A stretch of DNA of 6,785 nt from TMED23 sp913054205 (GCA_046582495.1 JAYGEG010000089.1:1-6785); one strand, 5' to 3'; positions 1 through 6,038 are shown, counted from the first letter of the stretch. Numbers and translations are program-made. The notes: generated by a model not told the origin, from the sequence alone.

Positions 1-204
1 TTTTTGTTTTATCCTCATTTTTTAGCGTCGTTGGACTCTCTGTATCTGTGAATAGTTAATATTCAGCAGAAATACTTGATATTTTGGTCAACTTTCGCGA
101 AATTCTCGTTCGGATAAACATAATTGGACTATCGTTTTAAAATGACCGACTAATCTGCTACTAATCTTCCAAGACAGTACTTCGAATAGAGAGTTTTTTT
201 AGGT
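1..204. other. AT-rich non-coding region upstream of the first gene
   Basis: No coding region is supported here. The stretch is AT-rich and probably carries the promoter of the plus-strand genes, but I cannot fix one: a CATAAT hexamer at 119-124 resembles a -10 box but has no good -35 at 16-18 bases, and TTGATA at 76-81 has only a poor -10 partner. The octamer ACTAATCT occurs twice, at 149-156 and 160-167, 11 bases apart, which is one helical turn and so operator-like. A single GANTC site lies at 34-38. The purine-rich AGAGAG at 188-193 is a weak ribosome binding site for the gene starting at 205. Confidence 0.5.
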
Positions 205-645
205 ATGGGCTTATTTGGATCAAAGAAAACCGAAAATCCAAAAATCACTAAACCGATAGACCCAAAATGGGCCAAGTCGCCAAAGGGGTCTTTTAATCAG
301 CTTCTTCGGTTCGACCCGGAAGACGCAAATATAAGAGGCGTCGGTGGTGTGTATATCGCTTGGCATGGCGGCGTTAAACCAGCTTGGGTATATGCCGGCG
401 AAACTCCTGATTTGGCCAGATCTATCGGTGAAATGATTGATAATGATGATATCACTCAATACGAGATTAATGGTCGGCTATATGTAAGTTGGTCTCCAGT
501 TATGGAAGAATACCGACGGGGAGTTGTGCTGTTTTTGACGAAAACGCTCAAACCATTGGTCGAGAACGCACGCGCGCCGAAAGAAGAAACCGATACGACT
601 TACTTAATACCTGTACTGTTGCCCGGCGTGACGCCAAAAGAATAA
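205..645 (+). CDS. Hypothetical protein, possible degenerate GIY-YIG-fold domain
   Basis: A 146-residue, soluble-looking protein with no signal peptide or membrane segment. I do not recognise a named family. What I see is the layout of a GIY-YIG domain: G48-V49-Y50 on a first strand, 12 residues later Y63-A64-G65 followed by ETPDLARS (an echo of the usual YIG-x-T-x-N/D-L-x-x-R), a third strand ending in W96, then a helix running into P117-L-V-E-N121, like the family's helix ending in P-x-x-N. The arginine after YIG may be R72, one position off the usual spacing. The metal-binding glutamate expected nine residues before the proline is V108, so nuclease activity looks lost. The first 25 residues are basic and proline-rich, and the last 20 form an unrelated tail. 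The ATG at 205 is the first in frame and has a weak upstream AGAGAG. It lies 21 bases before the HIG1 gene and may be cotranscribed with it. The gene is convincing; the fold assignment is inference. Confidence 0.75.
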   Translation: MGLFGSKKTENPKITKPIDPKWAKSPKGSFNQLLRFDPEDANIRGVGGVYIAWHGGVKPAWVYAGETPDLARSIGEMIDNDDITQYEINGRLYVSWSPVMEEYRRGVVLFLTKTLKPLVENARAPKEETDTTYLIPVLLPGVTPKE

Positions 646-666
646 ACATTTTGAATGTTGTGAGAT

Positions 667-882
667 ATGAGTGCCTTTTTAAGCATTGTGCCAATGCTGC
701 TCCTCATCGCGGTTATTGCGACTGCGATCGTCCTGTTTGCCGGTATTATCAGTATGGCGAGCGATAAGAAGTTTTCGCCGGCTTTCCGAAATAAAATGAT
801 GCGGTTACGCGTAGCCCTTCAAGGTGTGGTTGTCATATTATTTTTGATTATGGTATTTTCCTCAGCCCTTACAGCCAATTAG
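667..882 (+). CDS. HIG1-domain twin-transmembrane protein
   Basis: A 71-residue inner-membrane protein with two hydrophobic helices, about residues 5-28 and 50-68, joined by a short basic loop (about 31-49) that contains R41, K43, R46 and R48. This is the layout of the HIG_1_N family, whose mitochondrial members (Rcf1, HIGD1A) bind cytochrome c oxidase and respiratory supercomplexes. The loop and second helix carry R46-x-R48-x3-Q52, the core of the family's (Q/I)-x3-(R/H)-x-R-x3-Q motif; the first position is N42, so the match is partial. By the positive-inside tendency the loop should be cytoplasmic and both termini periplasmic. Bacterial members are usually annotated only as twin-transmembrane protein and have no established function. 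The gene sits 17 bases before the adenosyltransferase gene, so the two are probably cotranscribed. A role at the respiratory chain is inferred from the family and from nearby etfBA. Confidence 0.85.
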   Translation: MSAFLSIVPMLLLIAVIATAIVLFAGIISMASDKKFSPAFRNKMMRLRVALQGVVVILFLIMVFSSALTAN

Positions 883-899
883 ACAACAAGAATAAATAT

Positions 900-1463
900 A
901 TGGTCAGACTGGATAAAATCTACACAAAAGGCGGTGATGCAGGCGAAACCTCGCTGAGCAATGGTAGCCGAGTCGCCAAACATGATCTACGCGTCGAAGC
1001 CTATGGCACCGTCGACGAAGCCAATGCTCAAATTGGCGCGGCGCGGTTGCATACTGAGGGCGAGGCGGACGCCATGCTTTCGCGTATTCAAAATGATTTA
1101 TTTGATTTAGGCGCTGACCTTGCGCGGCCGTTTTCGACGGGCGGGACCGACAAGGATCTACGCATTGTTCAAAATCAAATTGTTCGTCTTGAGCAGGAAA
1201 TTGATCAGCTAAATGAGGCTTTGGCACCGCTGACATCTTTTGTGCTGCCAGGCGGCAGCGAAAGTGCGGCACATCTTCATATCACGAGGACAGTTGCGCG
1301 GCGCGCCGAACGGCGTGCAACAGCGCTGAGTGAGCAAAGTGAAATAAACCCTCTGGCTGTAATATATTTAAACCGTTTGTCCGATCATTTATTTGTTCTT
1401 GCCCGCCACCTTAACAACGACGGCGCGGAAGATGTACTCTGGGAACCCGGCAAAAATCATTAG
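900..1463 (+). CDS. pduO: PduO-type cob(I)alamin adenosyltransferase
   Basis: This enzyme transfers the adenosyl group of ATP to cob(I)alamin (or cob(I)yrinic acid a,c-diamide), giving the coenzyme B12 form used by methylmalonyl-CoA mutase and other radical mutases. The 187-residue length is normal for the PduO/MMAB family, which forms cytosolic trimers of helical bundles. All family blocks are visible: the N-terminal ATP-binding IYTKGGDAGET (7-17), SRVAKHDLRVEAYGTVDE (23-40), FVLPGGS (114-120), RRAER (134-138) and NRLSDHLFVLAR (158-169), which matches the human MMAB active-site region closely. The family usually has TGD where this protein has GGD at 11-13, a mild variation. The ATG at 900 starts right at the conserved N-terminus. 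It shares no sequence family with the CobA/BtuR type of adenosyltransferase. No mutase or cobalamin synthesis gene is in the window; the link to propionyl-CoA metabolism is inferred from the neighbouring ETF and dehydrogenase genes. Confidence 0.96.
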   Translation: MVRLDKIYTKGGDAGETSLSNGSRVAKHDLRVEAYGTVDEANAQIGAARLHTEGEADAMLSRIQNDLFDLGADLARPFSTGGTDKDLRIVQNQIVRLEQEIDQLNEALAPLTSFVLPGGSESAAHLHITRTVARRAERRATALSEQSEINPLAVIYLNRLSDHLFVLARHLNNDGAEDVLWEPGKNH

Positions 1464-1504
1464 CAAAAAGGGCGACTCGGTTTGACATAGACACGCCAGT
1501 ATGA

Positions 1505-1533
1505 TTGACAGGCGACGAGCTAATTCATATGTT
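1505..1533 (+). promoter_or_regulatory. Candidate sigma70-type promoter for etfBA-hbd
   Basis: A perfect TTGACA at 1505-1510 is followed after 17 bases by TATGTT at 1528-1533, a 4-of-6 match to the -10 box. Transcription would start near 1540, leaving a leader of about 59 bases before etfB. A second perfect TTGACA lies 23 bases upstream at 1482-1487, but its only nearby -10-like box (TATGAT, 1500-1505) is 12 bases away, too close for a normal promoter. The position in the 135-base gap after the adenosyltransferase gene suits a promoter for the three genes that follow. This rests on sequence match alone. Confidence 0.5.
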
Positions 1534-1540
1534 TCGGCTC

Positions 1541-1564
1541 AAATCGGAATTCAAATACCGATTT
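1541..1564 (+). promoter_or_regulatory. Inverted repeat at the predicted etfB transcript start (operator or 5' hairpin)
   Basis: AAATCGG at 1541-1547 and CCGATTT at 1558-1564 are perfect inverted arms separated by 10 AT-rich bases, followed by TATTTTATT. If the promoter at 1505-1533 is real, the element begins at about +1, so it could be an operator for a dimeric repressor or a hairpin at the 5' end of the message. Alternatively it is a weak terminator for the upstream genes, but its T-rich tail is interrupted and the stem is AT-rich. I cannot name a regulator. Confidence 0.4.
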
Positions 1565-1588
1565 ATTTTATTCGATGATTAATACCAT

Positions 1589-1594
1589 AGGAAA
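1589..1594 (+). promoter_or_regulatory. Ribosome binding site that fixes the etfB start
   Basis: AGGAAA, with the core AGGA at 1589-1592, lies six bases before the ATG at 1599. An in-frame ATG at 1575 would add eight residues (MINTIGNL) that ETF beta proteins normally lack, and it would place the Shine-Dalgarno inside the gene. The ATG at 1599 begins the conserved MKVLVAIKRV N-terminus, so it is the start. Confidence 0.8.
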
Positions 1595-1598
1595 TCTT

Positions 1599-2348
1599 AT
1601 GAAAGTCCTTGTCGCGATCAAACGCGTAATTGATTACAACGTTAAAATCCGAGTCAAATCTGATCAAACCGGCGTCGAAACCACCAATGTCAAAATGTCG
1701 ATGAATCCCTTCGACGAGATCGCAGTTGAAGAAGGAATTCGGCTCCGTGAAAGCGGCAGCGCTGAAGAACTCATCGCTATTTCAATCGGCCCAAAACATG
1801 CTCAGGAAACGATCCGTACGGCTTTGGCGATGGGTGCGGATAGAGGCATCCATGTTGAAACCGACGATGAGATCGAACCTCTCGCGGTGGCAAAAATTTT
1901 AAAGGCCGTTGTTGAAACGGAAAATCCTGATTTGGTTATTCTCGGCAAACAGGCGATTGACGACGATAGCAATCAAACGGGTCAAATGCTGGCAGCTTTA
2001 ATGGGCTGGCCGCAAGGCACCTTTGCGTCAGAGCTTGGCATCAGTGATGGCAAAGCCAATGTCACTCGCGAGATCGACGGCGGACTTGAAACCATTCAAA
2101 TAAATCTGCCGGCTGTGGTAACCACCGATTTACGCCTCAACACGCCGCGCTATGCCTCGCTACCAAACATTATGAAAGCCAAGAAAAAGACAATTGACGA
2201 AACATCTCCTGGTGATCTCGGCGTTGATACGTCAGCTCGATTGACGACGTTGAAGGTAACGGAGCCATCATCGCGCGAAGTCGGCGTGATTGTCGAAGAC
2301 GTCGCCCAATTGGTCGACAAACTTAGAAATGAAGCCAAGGTTATATAG
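1599..2348 (+). CDS. etfB: Electron transfer flavoprotein, beta subunit
   Basis: The beta subunit of the cytosolic ETF heterodimer, which takes electrons from acyl-CoA and related dehydrogenases and passes them to ETF:quinone oxidoreductase. At 249 residues from the chosen ATG it has the usual length. Visible features are the MKVLVAIKRV start, NPFDEIAVEE (36-45), GKQAIDDDSNQTG (116-128) in the nucleotide(AMP)-binding domain, and the diagnostic stretch at 177-197 containing DLRLNTPRYASLPNIMKAKKK-type sequence. That last part is the recognition loop that docks onto partner dehydrogenases; its lysines (193, 195-197) match those methylated in mammalian ETF beta, and whether they are modified here is unknown. 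The composition and loop fit the housekeeping group I ETF rather than the FixA or electron-bifurcating types. etfA follows after 12 bases with its own AGGA, so the pair is one operon. Confidence 0.98.
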   Translation: MKVLVAIKRVIDYNVKIRVKSDQTGVETTNVKMSMNPFDEIAVEEGIRLRESGSAEELIAISIGPKHAQETIRTALAMGADRGIHVETDDEIEPLAVAKILKAVVETENPDLVILGKQAIDDDSNQTGQMLAALMGWPQGTFASELGISDGKANVTREIDGGLETIQINLPAVVTTDLRLNTPRYASLPNIMKAKKKTIDETSPGDLGVDTSARLTTLKVTEPSSREVGVIVEDVAQLVDKLRNEAKVI

Positions 2349-2360
2349 GCAGGACGCGAT

Positions 2361-3293
2361 ATGACTGTTTTGATTATAGCTGAGCACGATAATGCGGCTC
2401 TCAAGGGGGCGACATTTAACACATTAACCGCCGCCGCTGAACTAGGGCCTGTTACGATCCTGGTCGCCGGTAGCGATTGCGCCTCAGTCGCCGATGAAGC
2501 CGCTAAATTATCCGGCGCAGCAAAAGTTTTGCTTGTGGATGATCCACAATATGCCAATCCGTTGGCCGAAGTGTTTGCCCCACTGGTGGTCGGCATTGCC
2601 GGCGATTATGGCCATATCCTGGCACCTGCGACGACTTTTGGTAAAAATTTAATGCCGCGCGTAGCCGCCGTATTGGACGTGCAGCAAATTTCCGAGATCA
2701 CGGCAATCAATGACCCTGATACTTTTGAACGCCCGGTATATGCCGGCAATGCGATCGCAACGGTTCAATCAAGCGACGCGATAAAGATCATCACCGTGCG
2801 CGCAACCGCTTTTGAAGCGGCCGTGCCAGGTGACAGCGCCGTAGAAATCGAAAATCTAAGCGCGAGCGAAAATCCGGGCCTCTCTGAATTTATCAGTGCC
2901 GAGCTTACAAAATCGGATCGTCCGGAATTGACCCAAGCGCAAATCATCATTTCCGGTGGCCGCGGCATGCAGGACGGCGAAAATTTTGCCATGCTTGAGA
3001 AAGTTGCTGATATATTAGGAGCTGCCGTCGGCGCTTCCAGGGCAGCGGTTGATTCAGGATTTGTCTCCAACGACTATCAGGTGGGGCAAACTGGTAAAAT
3101 CGTTGCACCAGACCTCTACATTGCGGTCGGCATTTCCGGTGCCATCCAACATTTGGCCGGCATGAAAGACAGTAAAGTGATTGTCGCGATCAATAAGGAC
3201 GAAGAAGCGCCGATTTTCCAAGTGGCTGATTATGGTCTGGTGGCCGACCTCTTTAAGGCGATCCCGGAACTCGAAGCCGAACTCAACAAATAG
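2361..3293 (+). CDS. etfA: Electron transfer flavoprotein, alpha subunit
   Basis: The alpha subunit of ETF, which holds the redox-active FAD. At 310 residues it is the normal length of a group I alpha subunit, without the N-terminal ferredoxin-like extension of some bifurcating forms. Residues 1-185 form the alpha/beta domain that packs against EtfB. The C-terminal FAD domain starts at SGGRG (198-202) and contains GASR (224-227), whose arginine normally contacts the flavin, DYQVGQTGK (238-246), then AVGISGAIQHLAGMKDS (255-271), the classic ETF alpha signature, and a helix ending in LFKAIPEL. The start is set by AGGA at 2351-2354, six bases before the ATG. The next gene follows after 34 bases on the same strand. 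No ETF:quinone oxidoreductase gene is in the window, so it must be elsewhere. Confidence 0.98.
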   Translation: MTVLIIAEHDNAALKGATFNTLTAAAELGPVTILVAGSDCASVADEAAKLSGAAKVLLVDDPQYANPLAEVFAPLVVGIAGDYGHILAPATTFGKNLMPRVAAVLDVQQISEITAINDPDTFERPVYAGNAIATVQSSDAIKIITVRATAFEAAVPGDSAVEIENLSASENPGLSEFISAELTKSDRPELTQAQIIISGGRGMQDGENFAMLEKVADILGAAVGASRAAVDSGFVSNDYQVGQTGKIVAPDLYIAVGISGAIQHLAGMKDSKVIVAINKDEEAPIFQVADYGLVADLFKAIPELEAELNK

Positions 3294-3327
3294 AAGTTAA
3301 CATCAAATAGATAAACGGTAGAAAAAT

Positions 3328-4209
3328 ATGAGTACTGAAATTAAATCGATTGGAATTATAGGCGCCGGCCAGATGGGTCTCGGTATTTCACATGTCTGTG
3401 CCGCCTCGGGCTATGATGTGAAACTTGTTGATATAGATGATGCAGCTTTAGAAAAAGCGATTGGCGAAATTGACAATAATCTAGGACGTCTGGTCTCTCG
3501 CGGCAAAATTTCTGATGCCGATAAAAAGGCTGCGATGTCTAAAATTTCGACGGATTCATCATTTGACGCCCTCGGCAATTGCGATTTGGTTATCGAAGCA
3601 GCAACCGAGAACGAAGAAATTAAGAATTCGATCTACAAACAAGTGTGCCCAATCTTGAAAGAAGATGCGATTTTAACGACCAATACGTCTTCGATTTCGA
3701 TCACACGATTAGCGGCTCAAACGGATCGTCCCGGGCGCTTCATGGGCATTCATTTTATGAACCCTGCCCCTTTGATGGAATTGATCGAATTAATTCGTGG
3801 CATCGCAACGGAGCCGGAAGTTTTTGAAACCATCCGCGACTTTACAACCAAACTTGGAAAAACACCGGTCAGTGCTGAAGATTTTCCAGCTTTTATCGTC
3901 AATCGAATTTTGCTGCCGATGATCAATGAGGCGGTTTACACGCTTTATGAAGGCGTCGGCTCGGTCGATGCGATTGATACAGCAATGAAGCTTGGTGCTC
4001 ACCACCCGATGGGACCTCTGGAACTTGCCGATTTTATTGGCTTGGATACCTGTTTGTCGGTCATGCAAGTGCTGCATGATGGCTTGGCGGATACCAAATA
4101 CCGGCCTTGTCCTTTATTGGTCAAATATGTCGAAGCCGGCTGGCTGGGCCGTAAATCCGGTCGCGGGTTTTATGACTATTCTGGCGACATACCGGAACCA
4201 ACCCGCTAG
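3328..4209 (+). CDS. hbd: 3-hydroxybutyryl-CoA / 3-hydroxyacyl-CoA dehydrogenase
   Basis: An NAD(P)-dependent enzyme interconverting 3-hydroxyacyl-CoA and 3-ketoacyl-CoA, acting in beta-oxidation or in C4 acyl-CoA and polyhydroxybutyrate metabolism. The 293 residues match the free-standing dehydrogenase, without the enoyl-CoA hydratase part of FadB. The N-terminal Rossmann fold has GAGQMG (12-17), with D35 or D37 after the second strand favouring NAD. Catalytic residues follow the family pattern: S121/S122 in NTSSIS, H142 in IHFMNP, E154 as its partner and N192 in IVNRIL. The C-terminal helical domain carries HHPMGPLELADFIGLD, and the end has the usual GRKSGRGFYDY block. It is 34 bases downstream of etfA with a weak ribosome site (GGTAG), so probably in the same transcript. 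Chain-length preference cannot be read from sequence; short-chain is the usual finding for this subfamily. Confidence 0.96.
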   Translation: MSTEIKSIGIIGAGQMGLGISHVCAASGYDVKLVDIDDAALEKAIGEIDNNLGRLVSRGKISDADKKAAMSKISTDSSFDALGNCDLVIEAATENEEIKNSIYKQVCPILKEDAILTTNTSSISITRLAAQTDRPGRFMGIHFMNPAPLMELIELIRGIATEPEVFETIRDFTTKLGKTPVSAEDFPAFIVNRILLPMINEAVYTLYEGVGSVDAIDTAMKLGAHHPMGPLELADFIGLDTCLSVMQVLHDGLADTKYRPCPLLVKYVEAGWLGRKSGRGFYDYSGDIPEPTR

Positions 4210-4226
4210 ACCAGATTTCTGGTTTA
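4207..4226. terminator. Weak bidirectional hairpin between convergent hbd and ccrM
   Basis: The core stem is ACCAG (4210-4214) and CTGGT (4219-4223) around a four-base loop, and pairing extends outward through a G-T wobble to 4207 and 4226. The extension consists of the hbd stop codon (TAG, 4207-4209) and the complement of the ccrM stop (4224-4226), so both stops lie opposite each other in one stem. There is no proper T-run on either side, so it may slow RNA polymerase or protect 3' ends rather than act as a strong terminator. Confidence 0.35.
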
Positions 4227-5312
4227 ATGCAACTCCGCCCGCAATTGTTGGCGCAGCACGTCGATGGGCATCAATTTGCCTTCAACATTCAGATGCCAAA
4301 ACGTCCAACCGTTGCAAGCCGGTGCATCCTGCACCAGTGCCCCGACGCGGTGGATCGATCCACGATGTTCGGAACTGATGATAGAGCCGTCCGCACGTAC
4401 TTTAGCAGTGTGGCGTTTGCGTGTGTCGCTTAGCACCGTCCCCGGTTCCAGCAAACCACGCTCGACGAGCCAACCGAAAGGAATTCGCGGCTCTTTCTTT
4501 TTAGAAGGCGTGGTGACCAGACTTTCGTCCACCGGCCCCGAAATCTGAGACAATCTCTTTTTGGCGACGGCGATGTAATCCTTATCTCGCTCAACACCAA
4601 TGTAATTGCGGCCCAGTTTTTTTGCCACAGCGCCGGTCGTGCCAGTGCCAAAGAAAGGATCGAGCACCACGTCACCAGGTTCAGTCGATGCCAGGATCAC
4701 TCGATGCAGCAGCGATTCTGGTTTTTGCGTCGGATGCGCTTTTTTTCCGTCGGATTCTTTTTTGATGCGTTCGCCGCCACTACATATCGGCAGCAACCAA
4801 TCGGATCGCATTTGCTGGTCTTCGTTGAGTGCTTTCATCGCATCATAATTGAAGTGGTACTTGGCACCCTTGCCTTTCGAGCACCAAATCAGTGTTTCAT
4901 GTGCATTGGTAAAGCGCTTGCCGCGGAAATTTGGCATCGGATTTGTTTTGCGCCAGATAACATCATTGAGCATCCAGAAGCCCATATCCTGGAGCGAAGT
5001 GCCAATGCGGAAAATATTGTGGTAGCTGCCGATCACCCAAAGAGAGCCGGTCTCTTTCAGCACGCGCCGGGCTTCTGTAAGCCAGGAACGGGTGAACTTA
5101 TCGTAAGCCGCAAAGCTTTCGAACTGATCCCATTCATCGTCAACAGCGTCGACTTTGGAATTATTTGGACGTAGGAGCTCCCCCTCCAATTGCAAATTAT
5201 AAGGGGGGTCCGCGAAGATGACGTCAACCGAAGCGTTCGGTAGCGTCTTCATCATCTCGACGCTATCGCCTTCGAGAATCTGATTAATTTTTAACTTTTT
5301 GTGGCCTGCCAT
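4224..5312 (-). CDS. ccrM: CcrM-type DNA adenine methyltransferase (GANTC)
   Basis: A cell-cycle-regulated solitary methyltransferase that methylates the N6 of adenine in GANTC, using S-adenosylmethionine, and thereby couples gene expression to replication in alphaproteobacteria. The 362 residues align along nearly their whole length with Caulobacter CcrM as I remember it. Beta-class motif order is seen: catalytic DPPY (35-38) first, SAM-binding DPFFGTGTTG (218-227) later. Other hallmarks are LLRPNNSKVDAVDDEWDQF (47-65 region), SYHNIFRIG (96-104), NPMPNFRGKRF, HPTQKP (193-198) and the C-terminal DNA-binding extension (about 272-362) with GSIHRVGALVQDAPACNGW. The start ATG has no clear Shine-Dalgarno; GGAAG lies 17 bases upstream, so translation may be weak. 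No restriction endonuclease is nearby, as expected for this orphan enzyme. It lies 91 bases downstream of rnhB, a pairing seen in other alphaproteobacteria. Confidence 0.97.
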   Translation of the reverse strand: MAGHKKLKINQILEGDSVEMMKTLPNASVDVIFADPPYNLQLEGELLRPNNSKVDAVDDEWDQFESFAAYDKFTRSWLTEARRVLKETGSLWVIGSYHNIFRIGTSLQDMGFWMLNDVIWRKTNPMPNFRGKRFTNAHETLIWCSKGKGAKYHFNYDAMKALNEDQQMRSDWLLPICSGGERIKKESDGKKAHPTQKPESLLHRVILASTEPGDVVLDPFFGTGTTGAVAKKLGRNYIGVERDKDYIAVAKKRLSQISGPVDESLVTTPSKKKEPRIPFGWLVERGLLEPGTVLSDTRKRHTAKVRADGSIISSEHRGSIHRVGALVQDAPACNGWTFWHLNVEGKLMPIDVLRQQLRAELH

Positions 5313-5326
5313 AACGGGCGCATACT

Positions 5327-5422
5327 GAGTCTTCCGGGATTCGCCGTCAAGAGTTATTTGGAATCAAGGAGTTAGCGAGAGTCTCACCCGCTAGATGTGG
5401 GAGTCAGGATTCCGCCTGACTC
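5327..5422 (-). promoter_or_regulatory. GANTC cluster in the ccrM upstream region
   Basis: Seven GANTC sites lie at 5327-5331, 5338-5342, 5361-5365, 5379-5383, 5401-5405, 5408-5412 and 5418-5422, with an eighth just inside ccrM at 5276-5280. Four are in the gap between rnhB and ccrM and three cover the rnhB 3' end. Since GANTC is what CcrM methylates, and the Caulobacter ccrM leader has GANTC sites tied to autoregulation, this is a likely methylation-sensitive control region. The -35/-10 boxes themselves are not clear: TTGACG is present on the minus strand at 5344-5349 without a good -10 partner. An imperfect dyad (TAGC-GAGA-G-TCTC-acc-CGCTA) surrounds the 5379-5383 site. Confidence 0.6.
5401..5422. 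repeat. Perfect hairpin over the rnhB stop codon
   Basis: GAGTCAGG (5401-5408) and CCTGACTC (5415-5422) are perfect 8-bp arms around the loop ATTCCG. The stop codon of rnhB (complement of 5404-5406) is inside one arm. No T-run follows on either strand, so it is not a standard intrinsic terminator, though it could stabilise the 3' end of the rnhB message. Both arm ends are GANTC sites and a third crosses the loop. Confidence 0.65.
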
Positions 5423-6030
5423 AATATATTGATTATAGGTTTGTAACTTTTTCGGTGATGATCGGTCTCGCCAAGGCGTTCTAACCCCGCTTTATGGGCT
5501 TTTGTGCCATATCCCATATTACTCTCCCAGGCGTATCCGGGGTGCATTTGGCTGAGTTCGGTCATGATTTTATCGCGGGTGACTTTGGCAATGATCGAGG
5601 CCGCGGCAACCGAAAACGAGCGGGAATCGCCTTTCACAATCGCCTCTCCGGCGCAGGGTAGCGACGGCACTTTATTGCCATCGACCAAAGCAAAATCCGG
5701 TGCAGTCGGTAAATTTTCGACCGCCCGTTTCATCGCCAAAAAAGTCGCCTGTAGGATATTGATGCGATCAATTTCTTCAACGCTGGCGATGCCGACACCA
5801 TATTCAACACTCTCTTTTAGAAGATCAAAAAGTGTTTCACGCTTGGTGGCAGAGAGTTTTTTGGAATCATCAAGCCCGCTAACAAGATCATCAGACAATT
5901 TATTTTGATTGAGAATAACCGCGCCAGCAACCACCGGACCAGCCCACGGCCCCCGCCCTGCTTCATCGATGCCGACGATACGCTTGAAGCCCTGATCCGA
6001 TTTTTGTTGTTCTAAGCTAAAGTCTGGCAA
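5404..6030 (-). CDS. rnhB: Ribonuclease HII
   Basis: RNase HII nicks DNA 5' of ribonucleotides incorporated in it and cleaves the RNA strand of RNA-DNA hybrids, starting ribonucleotide excision repair; it is cytosolic and uses Mg2+ or Mn2+. The 208 residues are the usual length. The four catalytic acids are in place: D22 and E23 in GIDEAGRGPWAGP, D117 in VDGN and D135 in KGDSRSFSV. DDSKKLS (54-60) and SVAAASIIAKVTRD (140-153) are further signatures, and MGYGTKAH near the C-terminus is typical. The start is TTG, not ATG: a strong AGGAG lies 8 bases upstream, the protein begins at the expected distance before the DEAGRG motif, and no in-frame ATG occurs until codon 100. It follows the DUF952 gene after 108 bases of palindromic repeat and precedes ccrM. 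Confidence 0.97.
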   Translation of the reverse strand: MPDFSLEQQKSDQGFKRIVGIDEAGRGPWAGPVVAGAVILNQNKLSDDLVSGLDDSKKLSATKRETLFDLLKESVEYGVGIASVEEIDRINILQATFLAMKRAVENLPTAPDFALVDGNKVPSLPCAGEAIVKGDSRSFSVAAASIIAKVTRDKIMTELSQMHPGYAWESNMGYGTKAHKAGLERLGETDHHRKSYKPIINILSQAES

Positions 6031-6038
6031 GTTAGTTA

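Noticed and set aside
1482..1505. Promoter from the first TTGACA with TATGAT as -10
   Set aside because: The spacer is only 12 bases, too short for sigma70-type recognition; the second TTGACA has a 17-base spacer.
1575..1598. Upstream ATG giving etfB eight extra residues
   Set aside because: The Shine-Dalgarno at 1589-1592 and the conserved MKVLVAIKRV start both point to the ATG at 1599.
2150..2596. A 148-codon minus-strand open frame across the etfB-etfA junction
   Set aside because: It is antisense to two strongly conserved genes and has a low-complexity Ser/Ala/Thr composition typical of shadow frames.
3992..4378. A 128-codon plus-strand frame spanning the hbd end and the ccrM end
   Set aside because: It runs out of frame through the conserved end of hbd and antisense to ccrM, with no family resemblance.
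4704..5174. A 156-codon plus-strand open frame opposite ccrM
   Set aside because: It is wholly antisense to a gene with full family conservation, has no ribosome site, and its translation shows no recognisable domain.
5284..5294. TTAA-TTT-TTAA as a CtrA binding site for ccrM
   Set aside because: CtrA sites need seven bases between the half-sites; here there are three, and the motif is inside the ccrM coding start.
4224..5312. The methyltransferase as part of a restriction-modification or phage-defence system
   Set aside because: It matches the orphan CcrM type along its full length, and its neighbours are rnhB and hbd, with no endonuclease or mobile gene nearby.
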